From contig OY744528.1 of assembly GCA_963556195.1 (NCBI GenBank), forward strand, positions 59,456,648 to 59,520,647: a stretch of DNA of 64,000 bases. Reading direction: 5' to 3'. Under the pieces are notes generated by a model. It made no database searches, was not told where the DNA came from, and worked only from the letters and a program-made list of their open reading frames with translations. This stretch comes from Sepiola atlantica. Taxonomy: Eukaryota > Mollusca > Cephalopoda > Sepiida > Sepiolidae. The position numbers were made by a program, and so were the translations under genes. Positions 10,314 through 19,081 of the stretch are shown here, piece after piece. The stretch's first letter is position 1. Every line of letters begins with the position of its first letter.

Positions 10314-10416
10314 CCGTCTGTAGTCATCACAAAGCCATAATTGGCATCGACCTTCTCGTAGTGATTCTTCATCTCATTAGACGTATCAGAATTTGAAGCC
10401 ATCTCTCGTTCGTCAA
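10314..10416 (-). CDS. Initial coding exon of an unidentified protein gene
   Basis: On the minus strand a pyrimidine-rich acceptor (CATTTTCTTTCAG) precedes 14 nt of leader and ATG at 10402-10400. The open frame begins MASNSDTSNEMKNHYEK and ends NYGFVMTTD plus two bases. It closes at a strong donor, CGG|GTAAGT, after 10314. Coding length is 89 nt (29 codons, phase 2 at the donor). Composition is clearly richer in G and C than its surroundings and matches no repeat in this window. The acceptor before the ATG implies at least one upstream 5' UTR exon. The downstream exons must lie at lower coordinates, probably outside the window. The peptide is polar and looks like a cytosolic N-terminus, but I do not recognise the family. 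Confidence 0.7.
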
Positions 10417-11019
10417 CTGAAAGAAAATGAAAAACAAAATCTGTTTAATATGACAAAAAAGAATCCTCTATAATAATAAGTGTCACATATATATTTATAT
10501 ATTTATATTCTATTTGTAACAGCTAATTAATTGAATACATTCGAAGAAAATTCTGGAACTACTTTTCTTCCAAGGTGCTAAATGAAACATCGGTTCACTT
10601 GGTAAAACGCCATCTCACAAACAACTAGATGGTCTCGTTTCTCTGTTTTACGATACATCAAGACTTCTATGGTGATTTAATGACAAAACGCGTTCTATTG
10701 TAAACGATTCATTGTGTACAATTAATGAATCATAAGTTGCTTTTTTGTGGGTTCATACCTTCCCCAAGTATATTAGTGTGTAATTGAACAATAGATCCGA
10801 AGAAGGATTTGACCATGGCATAGTCGATTCCATAGTCCATGACGGTATCTACTATACCAATCACATACCTATCCCCCCAACAACTAGACCATCTGTATTA
10901 GTTACAAAACCAAGTAAAAAATTAAGCTATTTAAGTAAAATTCGACTTCTTATAACGTTGTTTATGTTTAATTAGAAAGATATACCAAAGATTAAAGATG
11001 ACAATACTAATTTATATAA
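10417..11019. other. AT-rich stretch, no gene recognised
   Basis: A short block near 10700, GTAAACGATTCATTGTGTAC, recurs near 54098 with ATTATATACGG and marks a dispersed repeat. The 63-residue frame at 10784 is not supported by anything. Confidence 0.4.
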
Positions 11020-11065
11020 TCTACTAATAATGGAGATTTGGAATCTGTCTGGTTGAAGCCAAAAC
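11020..11065 (+). mobile_element. Helitron 5' end, family H1
   Basis: TCTACTAATAATGGAGATTT...CTGTCTGGTTGAAGCCAAAA starts with TC after an A, and matches the 5' end of the minus-strand Helitron near 35264 (TTAATAATGGAGATT...CTGTCTGTCTGAAGCCAAAA). Homology stops soon after, so only an end fragment remains. Confidence 0.6.
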
Positions 11066-11179
11066 TATACTATTACTTTTATTAATTGTACTAGTGTCGT
11101 ATTTTTTTATACTCAATTCAGTTTACTATACTGTTTCAGACTAATGTACTATCTTTCAATGATCAATTCAAGGATTAGT

Positions 11180-11420
11180 GTAGTATCTATTCTGTTGTCA
11201 TGATACAATACTCCTAGGCATTACCTCCTTCTTTTTTGGGGGTGGGGGGTAGTAATGTAGTATATGTTCTGTTGTCATGAGACCACAATCCCGGGCATTT
11301 CCTCCTTCTTTGGTAGTATAGTATATGTTCGTTTGTCACCATCCTGCAAGGCATTACCTCCTCCTTTGGGGATAGTATAGTATCTGTTTTGTTGTCGTAT
11401 TACCGTCTCCATGGGGATAG
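11180..11420. repeat. Diverged tandem repeat, 4 units
   Basis: Units start near 11180, 11257, 11318 and 11377 with (G/A)TAGTAT(C/A)TGTT and TTGTC. The first three also contain GGCATT(A/T)CCTCCT. Spacing is 59-77 bp because of indels in a G-rich link. Confidence 0.75.
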
Positions 11421-11724
11421 TGCAACTGGAAGGAGCATATATTTTCTAGTGGACATAAAAATCATAACGATACTAGTTATTTGCCTGTTAATAATACTAG
11501 ATTATTGCGAAAATGAAATTATGAAAAAGACTTTAAAATAAAATTATAGAAACTCTTTATCTACAGCAAAAACTCTAGTTGCACATAAAAGTGCAGCATG
11601 ACAGTACAGCGTTCACTAAAATGCATTTAGAATAATCACATCTATGTCATTGCATCTTCAGACCGTAAACACACACACCTCATAGATACATTATACATTT
11701 TAAATCAGAATCCTCTTTTTTTCT

Positions 11725-12085
11725 TTAGTCCTGAGCTCTCATGAGATCTGCAATATTGGATGTGTGTCCCCATTTTGCACGATCACAGACTTGGTCCGGG
11801 TGAAAGCCGGTTTTACGGAAATCCTTGTGCAAGACATCTGCCCATACCATCATCGGCCTTCCTTTCAATCACTTTTATCTGAAACGCTCGCTACTCCCTT
11901 ATTTTCTCTCAATCGATGCGATACCATATCGCCTTCAGATACCACCATGACAGAAGTGGTCAACAGTGTAACTCCCGAGATCGAGTGCAGCATTTTAATT
12001 TCCATGGTGGGGGGGGGGCATAGATAAATAAATAAGACAATCACATATGTTGAAAAGAAGAATAAGGTTATATTACAGTAATACA
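11725..12085 (-). pseudogene. LINE reverse transcriptase C-terminus relic (RTE-like)
   Basis: The minus frame ends WADVLHKDFRKTGFHPDQV, then CDRAKWGHTSNIADLMRAQD and TAA at 11725. This is the conserved tail downstream of the RT in RTE-type or related LINEs, where a W.D.L..DL..TG pattern is followed by DR..W. Upstream (to about 12080) a second frame reads LHSISGVTLL and then RENKG, matching the region before it with a frameshift. No RT catalytic residues remain. Confidence 0.7.
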
Positions 12086-12399
12086 ATATCGCCAGCTTTT
12101 GCTACTTGACTACCTGAGTGGATTACAGTCAAATTAATATATACTTATCGGAAGAGTCTATTGTGTGTCTATGATATCAAAACAATTAGATAAAAATCCA
12201 CAAACAAAATACACCTAAATTGCTTCAGAGTAACACAAACAACATAAAATGCTTCAACAAGACATCTGCATAATCCTGAAGATAGAAGTTAAAAAACTAA
12301 AAAAGAAAAAAAAAGTACTGCATGTAATTTCCATCATTCAGGCTAAATCTGCACATGCATTTGGCTGCTTAAGTCTGGCAAAATAAATTCAACTATGTA

Positions 12400-12900
12400 C
12401 CTATACTACAACCATATAAATCCTTTTATAGTCATGCATCTTGAACTACCCATGCACCAATTTGTTTTCAGAGGCCACATTCTGCACTCTGCACACATTT
12501 TACAGATCTTGCTTATAGTGATGATGAAGTCTATCACATGACTATACTTAAATGTTGGGTTAGGGTTAGGGTTAAGGGTTAGGGTTAAGGTTAGGGTGAT
12601 ACCAAGTCGATTTGTGTTTGCGCTTTTGATGGGAAACGTGCTACAAATGGTGAAGTCGAGTTCCGAGCAGAGTTTGAGCAACCCCAAACGATTTACATTC
12701 ATCATGCCAATGCAAAAAGACCGATCGCATCCCACATTAGGCAATATCTACCCACACCAGCATAAAAATCACTGAGAAGCAACAACTTGTCATCAACATC
12801 CATAAATGTCATAAACGTTTGAAGGGACTCATTGACGGAATCAAGAACCTTGTCATTTGTCTGCAGGGTCGGTGTGTAGATAGAAAAGATTGTCAAATAT
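12400..12900 (-). pseudogene. LINE AP-endonuclease domain relic
   Basis: The minus frame reads TIFSIYTPTLQTNDKVLD...LLLLSDFYAGVGR (12896-12720), the middle of the APE-type endonuclease of non-LTR retrotransposons. SDFYAGVGR stands for the GDFNAxVGR block. After a frameshift it continues NRLGLLKLCSELDFTICSTF and, past an insertion of telomere-type repeats, FKYSHVIDFIIT, the H.iDy.l. end of the domain. The catalytic Asn of DFNA is replaced by Tyr, so the enzyme would be inactive even without the frame breaks. Confidence 0.75.
12554..12597. repeat. Interstitial telomere-type repeat
   Basis: About seven TTAGGG-like units with small slips (GTTAGGG, GTTAAGGG, GTTAAGG) on the plus strand. They lie inside the endonuclease relic, replacing about five codons. 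Confidence 0.85.
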
Positions 12901-13640
12901 TGACCATGTGTCAGAAGGACATAATGGGATCAGTCAGGTGACGATACTTCATGCTGTTGAGAAAACATTATAATGGAAAAACACCAGCCTCCCTACAGTG
13001 AGATTTTGGTTTTCTCATAAAAAACTGGATGATACTTAGGTTATCTGATCCTCTCCTGCCAGCTGTGTTTCAAACATAGCCGCTATGTCAAGGTTCAATC
13101 ATTGAAGTATTTTGTCATAATTAACGTTCTATGTCCAAGAGAGTTCTTCTGTTCCAACCGCAAATGGTCAGTCTGACTTGTTCCTTGCGTATAATTTATG
13201 TTTTACTTCATTACCATCATTATTAATACTATTTTTATTCTTCCTGCTTTACTGAATCATTGATAGTACAGGGGGATAATCAGTAACTTTTGTGCGCCTT
13301 TTCTTACACCCTCTTAATCAGGACTGCTCAGTCGCAAAAGCCTCCACTAAAGATGGTCTTTGTCAAAAAAAAATGCAATAATGATGAGACGATAAGATTC
13401 ATGTGCAGAATTGTAACTGTGTCCCACCAACACGTTATATCTACACACTTTGTCACTTCGTCATAACTTTTAGTATGTTTGGGTGACAGATGAGATCGCA
13501 GAGACATCTGTACATTGTTCGATTATAATGACAAACGCTTGTACAGCATGAATATCACTCTCTGAACACCCATGGTTATAACCCGATGACAAGCCAAGGT
13601 AAGATGGCCGGTAATCATTTTGGCTGCAGATTTTACATCA
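12900..13640. other. No gene recognised
   Basis: Balanced composition and no frame I can assign. The left part may be further upstream sequence of the LINE endonuclease, but I could not follow the homology beyond about 12910. Confidence 0.35.
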
Positions 13641-13800
13641 CAGTTTCGATCTTTTAGATGGGTTGTCATAAACCTGATTCGGGAGCCTCATCTATACCGG
13701 TTTTAAAAACGAAATGATTTTTCTCCTAGACACACAGTCATCCAAGACTAACGAGTTCTGTCAACCCAAAGAAAACTGATTTTAAGGCCCCCTTTTCTCC
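13640..13800. repeat. Dispersed repeat, family B
   Basis: Blocks TTTTTCTCCTAGACACACAG, TCATCCAAGACTAACGAGTT and AACTGATTTTAAGGC recur in the same order and orientation at 57355-57475. Confidence 0.65.
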
Positions 13801-13827
13801 TGTTTGTTCCAAAGATTTGGCCATCAA

Positions 13828-13852
13828 TATATATATATATATATATATATAT
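13828..13852. repeat. (AT)n microsatellite
   Basis: Short AT run at the outer side of the following inverted-arm element. Confidence 0.9.
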
Positions 13853-13938
13853 GGGAAGAGAAGGATGAAGGTAATCCGACGTGATGGGAAAATGAAAAAG
13901 GAAAACCAAAAAATGGATGTTTTTTATGTGTACATCAA

Positions 13939-13969
13939 CGTTTCGTCTTTAGTTATAAGACATCATCAG
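13939..13969 (-). repeat. Hammerhead-like motif, copy 3
   Basis: Minus strand: CTGATGA, T, stem GTCTT, 7-nt loop, AAGAC, GAAACG. Perfect 5-bp stem. Confidence 0.55.
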
Positions 13970-14435
13970 GATGATAAAACATACCCCTTCTTAAATTCCC
14001 TCATTTTCTCAAAACGCTCTCTAAGACCATAACTTTCGCCCATCCATTAAAATCACAGCCCCCCTCTCTACCCATCCTCCTTCCCCTGCATACACCCCCC
14101 ATACACAAACATGTCAACTTACTTTTCCCCTTCAATCTTGACCGCAGCCATCTGGTCAAACACCTCCCTCCCCCCTCTTCCTCCACTCCCTCTCTGCCAT
14201 CCACTTTACCCGTGCTCATCCCCCACCTCTTTCTCTTACCACCAGCCACAGTAGTCCTTGCTCACCCCATCCTTCCATTTTTTCCCCACTCATTTTCTTC
14301 AACATTCATTTCTATTTCTCCAACAAGTACGGACGTCCACCCAGTAGGGGCCATTATTTCATTTTATTTTTCCTCCCAATATGTCTACCCTACATGTATC
14401 TGTACTTGCATGACATTTTTTTCTGTTTTATCATC

Positions 14436-14466
14436 CTGATGAAGTCTTATAAATAAAGACGAAACG
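14436..14466 (+). repeat. Hammerhead-like motif, copy 4
   Basis: Plus strand: CTGATGA (14436-14442), A, GTCTT, loop ATAAATA, AAGAC, GAAACG. Except for the one base after CTGATGA this is the arrangement of a hammerhead ribozyme core around stem II. Confidence 0.55.
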
Positions 14467-14517
14467 TTGATGTACACATAAAAAACATCCATTTTTTGGT
14501 TTTCCTTTTTCATTTTC

Positions 14518-14519
<2 letters not shown>

Positions 14520-14577
<58 letters not shown>
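14520..14577. repeat. (AT)n microsatellite
   Basis: AT run of about 57 bp followed by a few CATA units, lying between inverted-arm elements 2 and 3. Confidence 0.95.
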
Positions 14578-14579
<2 letters not shown>

Positions 14580-14580
<1 letters not shown>

Positions 14581-15556
14581 CATACATACATTGTGTGTAT
14601 TTAAACAGCATTGTTTCATTTAAGCAAACAGTGTTAAACATAACAGAATTCTACTGCTTGACTATATATTCTTTATTTTTTAAATTTTTCTAATGATCTT
14701 TTTTGTGTAAAAAATCAAACAAATAAATGTATGTTCCATATGTATCACGAACTTTTTCGATTCTTCATCGAATCATCTGTGGATGACAAAAACAAATGAA
14801 CAAAACAGCTGGAGAAAAAGGAGAGAATATTCAAAGAAGCCGAGAACGTGCATGTGAAGTTAGTTAGACATTAAAAAAACAAACCCCTGCAGTTCCAGAA
14901 GTAACGTTTACAATTTAAATTCCGGGATGCCAGAATTAGCGTCACAGGATGAATTGCATTACATTAAGCATTTTAATATGTTGTTACCGGTTCTATACGT
15001 AATGTTATTTATTATAGGTCGCTTGGTTTTAATAAAGATAGCTTCGAGTATTTTTTATTTTTTAAAGTTGGTTTCAGAATGTATTATTTTTGTGTTATTA
15101 ACTAAACTTTGTCATAAATCAGAGAAGGGCAGTTATGTTTCTGTAAATTCTGGTCAATTGAGCTAGAGTTTACAAAGTGCATGGTGAGTCGGCGGTAGAA
15201 GGTAGTGGTAGTAACACCAATGTAGTTATTATCTTTATTATTGTTATTATTTAAATCGTTAACGGTCCTCGTGGAACTGCACTGGTTTGTTCTTTTGACA
15301 TCTAACTGACTTCACACGCGCGTTGTCGGCTGTTTTTTTTAAATGATCCCCTTTTTCTCCGGCCTTTTAGTTCATTTGTTTTCGTCACCTGAAGATGATC
15401 CGACGAAGAATTGAAAACGTTCGTGACACATATGGAACATACATTATTATTTTTGATTTTGACACAAAAATGATCATTCGAAAAATTGAAAAAATAAAGA
15501 AGGTATAATCAAGCAGAAAATTCTGTTATGTTTTACAATGTTTGCTTAAATTATAT
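14580..15556. repeat. Inverted-arm element 3 (about 1 kb)
   Basis: Left arm (about 14580-14925) is the reverse complement of the right arm (about 15245-15556). Matching blocks include ACAGAATTCTACTGCTTGA, CAAATAAATGTATGTTCC, AAAACAAATGAAC, GGAGAAAAAGG, GTGTGAAGT(C/T)AGTTAGA and TGCAGTTCCA. The centre is about 320 bp of AT-rich DNA. The right arm carries a motif at 15389-15419; in the left arm (near 14760-14790) it is damaged. Both outer ends abut AT runs. The arms are related to those of element 1 (1841-2243). Confidence 0.85.
15389..15419 (+). repeat. Hammerhead-like motif, copy 5 (degenerate stem)
   Basis: CTGAAGA, T, GATCC, loop GACGAA, GAATT, GAAAACG. One stem pair is lost and one is G-U. 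Confidence 0.4.
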
Positions 15557-15939
15557 ATATATATAGTAAATATATATATGCATATATTAATTAATTAATT
15601 ACCTCTCCATTTGATGACAGTCGCAATCTATCAATTCATTAATTGCTATACACACTATTTGCATAAATGTCATTCAGTGAATTGATATAACTATTCGTTC
15701 TGATTGTCAAGTCTAAATATTTAAATTTGGAGAAGAATAAAAATAAAAATAAAATCAAAAGTAAAAAATCAGGAAAATTCGGTTTCATTTTTTGAAAATG
15801 TTATGCTTAACTGTCAAACTTAACTCAGGTAATTGCTTGACCTTCGGGCTGGGATCAGAGTGTAGTATGTTTTTTCTCCTCAATCGGTGAAGGAAGGACC
15901 CTTCCAGACTGAGGCAACTTTTATTTTTGTCCCGATCCA

Positions 15940-16040
15940 GAGAGCTCATTTTTAGGATCTGAATCTTCCCCATATTAAAAACTGACCTTGTGTCTAACTC
16001 TGCCATTGCTGAGAGACTAGTAAATAGAAACCTCTGCAAT
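15940..16040 (-). repeat. Dispersed repeat, family C (minus copy)
   Basis: Minus strand GCAGAGTTAGACACAAGGTC followed by AGTTTTTAAT and AAAATGAGCTC. The same block occurs on the plus strand at 30500-30600 and 61620-61700. A minus-strand 117-residue frame (15785-16138) runs through it and is therefore unlikely to be a gene. Confidence 0.6.
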
Positions 16041-16174
16041 TTGCTGTAAAAAAACAATCGCTGGCATTGTGAGAGCCAAACAGAATTTATAAATATGTTA
16101 TTTTTTACTAAAAAAATATTAGTAGTGAACACTAGCACATCTGATATATACTGTCTTTTTACTGTGTAAAAACT

Positions 16175-16179
<5 letters not shown>

Positions 16180-16212
<33 letters not shown>
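16180..16212. repeat. (AT)n microsatellite
   Basis: AT dinucleotide run. Confidence 0.95.
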
Positions 16213-16216
<4 letters not shown>

Positions 16217-16291
16217 ATCTGGAGAGAATGAATAGTGTTTGCTTGAAATTCACTCAGTTGTTCCTAAATTTATAGTGGGCAAGCACACAGC

Positions 16292-16292
<1 letters not shown>

Positions 16293-16352
<60 letters not shown>
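16293..16352. repeat. (GATA)n microsatellite
   Basis: About 15 GATA units on the plus strand, running into the possible coding segment on its right. Confidence 0.95.
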
Positions 16353-16353
<1 letters not shown>

Positions 16354-16359
16354 CTTGAT

Positions 16360-16602
16360 TTGATTTGTAAAGATGGTGGCAGTAGCAATTGTGGAAATAG
16401 TTTGCTTAAAAAGGAAAATGACCGATGGAGCAATGAGAGGATTGTATTCAAAGCATTCCTTTCCATTGTGGTCTTCGTAGAGAAATCCGGTATTAATCAT
16501 CACGTCAGGCATTTCCATGATTTCTATGGACATATTTGCAACTTGTTTGCCCAACCTTTCACTCCAGCCACCTTTCCTGTCAAAGGTTGCGAAAACAACC
16601 AA
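16360..16602 (-). CDS. Possible coding segment, unidentified
   Basis: A minus-strand frame of about 80 residues outside the GATA repeat reads ATFDRKGGWSERLGKQVANM, then MEMPDVMINTGFLYED, GKECFEYNPLIAPSV and a hydrophobic IFLFKQTISTIATATIF end. Residue use is protein-like and unlike nearby AT-rich noise. An AG lies just upstream (near 16613) and a possible GTATCT donor near 16354, where the GATA repeat starts. So it could be an internal exon, or a piece of an unrecognised mobile element. The plus strand is also open here for 94 codons, which weakens the call. I do not recognise the family. Confidence 0.3.
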
Positions 16603-17235
16603 ATGCTTTTGAATGTTAGATCAGAACGAGTGACGTCATAGGATTGGAATCTTGCAGCAAAAATGAAATCTTCCAAGAATTGTATCAATCAAGAGGGAAA
16701 AAGACGAAACGCACAAAACAAAAAACAAACTAGCAAGATAGCGCTTGGGATGTTGCCCTCTTTCTTATTTGAAGACCCATTTTTTTCTGCAAATCTTAAA
16801 GATTTCCTACATCACTTATTTAAATAGGTTTAATACAGGAGCTTATCTTCCTTCGATCTTCCTAAATTTGTTCCCTATACGATTTTCCGGAAAAGATAAA
16901 AATAGAAATCAAAGAATGTATGGTAATTTCCACCTCTTTATTTTTCAATTAATCATCATTTTAATAGTGTTTAATTATTGGATCGTCTCAAATTATTTCT
17001 ATGGAGACCCAAAATTACAGAAACACAAAAATAGATACAAAGTTATTTACTTTCGATTTACTGTCAGTTGCAAAAACTCTTTACCTGAGTTTATAATTTA
17101 CACATGTTTCTCATTTTAAAATGTAAATAAATATTCCTTATGTACACACAGCAATCCACTCATAATATGAGGCATGTTCTCTCTGTATGTCTGTCTATCT
17201 GTCCATCAGTCACAATTTTTTTTAACGAAATATGA

Positions 17236-17289
17236 GAAAATATTGCATTAATACTAAATTTTATCATTTAGTATTAATGCAATATTTTC
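17236..17289. repeat. Perfect 24-bp hairpin
   Basis: Arms 17236-17259 and 17266-17289 are perfect inverted copies with a 6-nt loop TTTATC. The arm starts GAAAATATTGCATTAATACT. It has no GC-rich closing and no T tract, so it is not terminator-like. It resembles a tiny foldback or a repair product. Confidence 0.85.
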
Positions 17290-17299
17290 CCAATTAATA

Positions 17300-17390
17300 A
17301 AGCAGATGCCATGGCAGAAATCGAGACCAACACTTTGAGAGCTTTAGTCTGATATTCTACGAACTGAGCTATTTAGATTTTCTTATGAAT
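17300..17390 (-). mobile_element. tRNA-derived SINE fragment
   Basis: On the minus strand ATAGCTCAGTTCGTAGAATA is a good A box, followed by CAGACTAAAGCTC, an anticodon-arm-like part. The B-box region GGTCTCGATTTC is degraded. The tRNA-like fold is broken, so this is not a tRNA gene. Confidence 0.55.
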
Positions 17391-17625
17391 GGATCTTAAA
17401 ACATTACCGTAACAAAATAATTATAGCTTTGACGTGAAGTCACAGATTTATGATTTATGTCATGTTTCAAAACATTAATTCAAACATAGAATATATAAAT
17501 GAATGGTTAAACATTATCAATAGCGTTGGAAATTGTTTTAATAGTCCAAAACAATTTATTTTGATTTACCTACGTATTGGTGTTAAAAGCTATTTAATAT
17601 ATAATATGTACTAGAATTTGGACCC

Positions 17626-17628
<3 letters not shown>

Positions 17629-17684
<56 letters not shown>

Positions 17685-17772
17685 ATCACCGTGAGGGCTT
17701 TTGATCACTCTTGGAGGAGGAAACCCTCCCTGGTTTCCGTCCACTTTATTAGTGACTGTCATTCAGGGGTTT

Positions 17773-17815
<43 letters not shown>
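17629..17815. repeat. Two (AT)n runs flanking a 95-bp unique piece
   Basis: AT runs at about 17629-17679 and 17779-17815. The piece between (GTGAGGGCTTTTGATC...) has no recognised identity. Confidence 0.9.
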
Positions 17816-17816
<1 letters not shown>

Positions 17817-17839
17817 TAGATTTGGATTTGGATATACTC

Positions 17840-18560
17840 GATTTGGATTCTGGCTGGCCTTCACTCTTCGATTTCTGGGGATGTATCTCTTGGCTGCCTC
17901 CATTCATAATTAAAACTTGATCTATGTGGCACTGTGTCTTCTCTCTGCTCGACCTTGGGTGACATGTTGTACCAGAATGTGGCCTCTTCAGGTGATATCC
18001 TCCTCACCCAGATTTTGCTTTCACTGTCCGATGATGTCGCTCCACTATTTCATTTTCCCCGGGCCTATAGGCTGCTCTGTAATATCTTCTTATCTTCCAT
18101 TTTTTTAGCATTATATGGAGAAGTTCTGAGCGAAAAACTGTGCCATTGTCCATTATCACCTCCATTACTGGACCTCGTTCAATCATCACCTTCTCCAATT
18201 CCTTTATAACAGCAGCTGCCGTCTCCGCATGTAACTTCCTCCATAGTCTCCCAGGTCCACTGTCAATCATTGACAAGTATGACTGCCCCCACGATAGTGT
18301 GTTATATCAATAGCTAATCTTGTCCAATTGTTTGAAGTCCCAATTTCACCAGGATCATGGATATTCGGGGCAGGATCGATTGATTGACATCGAACGTCCT
18401 CCCGTTTTATAGGTGGATCAACTTTCTGCACCAAGTATAATGTTCTATCCACTCTCATGTGGTGCATGCCATGCAACTCTTCTAGCTTTCCGGTTCTTAG
18501 ACAGCATACCGGGACCTCCTCTTTCTCAACTAACCACCGTTTGTTTATTCGGGTTAGCAC
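17840..18560 (-). pseudogene. Integrase of the Ty3-type element
   Basis: The N-terminal zinc-binding region is partly kept (ELHGMHHMRVDRTLYLVQKV, then a lone Cys in VRCQSIDPAP). The catalytic core has all three acidic residues: RLAIDITHYRGG, VIMDNGTVFRSE and ENEIVERHHRTVK. A frame change lies near 18270. A C-terminal part reads FWYNMSPKVEQREDTVPHRS and ends EIEE-stop near 17868. One zinc ligand and frame continuity are lost. Confidence 0.8.
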
Positions 18561-18561
18561 A

Positions 18562-19035
18562 TCAGCTTTGTTTCTCTCTGAAGGCCTTTATTTTCAGTCC
18601 AAATTCGGATATTAACTCGCCAAGTATTCCCAATCCCCACTTTACAATCATCTCTTCCACTGTAGAGTTCACCCAACTTAGTACCGTTGCTGTATAAGTT
18701 CTTATCTCGATGTCTCTTGATTTCCATTTGATAGCTAAATTGATGCCTTTCAGAACTGCATCTAATTCGGCCACGTTAATATGATTAAAATCATCCCTTT
18801 TTCTCAGCCATGCTGCATCTACCGCCACTACACTACCAATCTCCACAACCATGCTTGTTGCAATACTGCTTGCATCACACCACACCACTTCTATTTTTGT
18901 TTCAGATATGTGCCAAGCTTCACTAAGATCAGCTAGAATCTCCTGCATTACTTTGACAGTTTTGCCATCAACTCTGCCTTCCCAGTCGACTCCACTTGCT
19001 CTTCTGTTTACATAACTGCATGTTAGTCGCAGCAA
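18562..19035 (-). pseudogene. RNase H domain of the Ty3-type element
   Basis: An open stretch of 157 residues holds an RNase H-like fold pattern: VVWCDASSIATSMVVEIG with the first acidic residue, INVAELDAVLKGI with the catalytic Glu, and IEIRTYTATVLSWVNSTV, where a TDS-type Asp would be expected but Tyr is present. It connects RT to integrase and overlaps neither. Confidence 0.75.
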
Positions 19036-19081
19036 CTAGATAATGCCCCAACAATTTACCGCAAATGGAGAACAACTGACA

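Larger units (their letters stand above)
13885..14522. repeat. Inverted-arm element 2 with hammerhead-like motifs
   Basis: Left arm (about 13885-13985) and right arm (14432-14522) are inverted copies of about 90-100 bp. They share GAAAACCAAAAAATGGATGT and ATGTGTACATCAACGTTTCG or complements. Each arm is bordered outside by (AT)n (13828-13852 and 14520-14577) and carries a CTGATGA...GAAAC motif at its inner end. The 450-bp centre is strikingly C- and T-rich (14040-14330) and has no convincing frame. Confidence 0.85.

Noticed and set aside
12554..12597. True chromosome end
   Set aside because: Only about 44 bp of degenerate telomere-type repeat with LINE sequence continuing on both sides.
14001..14439. 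Gly/Arg-rich minus frame and Pro/Ser-rich plus frame
   Set aside because: Both are produced by the C/T-rich centre of inverted-arm element 2.
14436..14466. Calling a proven hammerhead ribozyme
   Set aside because: All copies have one extra base between CTGANGA and stem II, and I could not define a convincing stem I/III and cleavage site by eye. Kept as hammerhead-like only.
15785..16138. 117-residue minus-strand frame as a gene
   Set aside because: A conserved part of it coincides with dispersed family C, which occurs elsewhere without this frame.
17300..17390. Functional tRNA gene on the minus strand
   Set aside because: The A box is good, but acceptor and T arms do not pair and the B box is degraded; SINE remnant is more likely. 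The same applies to 36290, 43640, 54135 and 60985.
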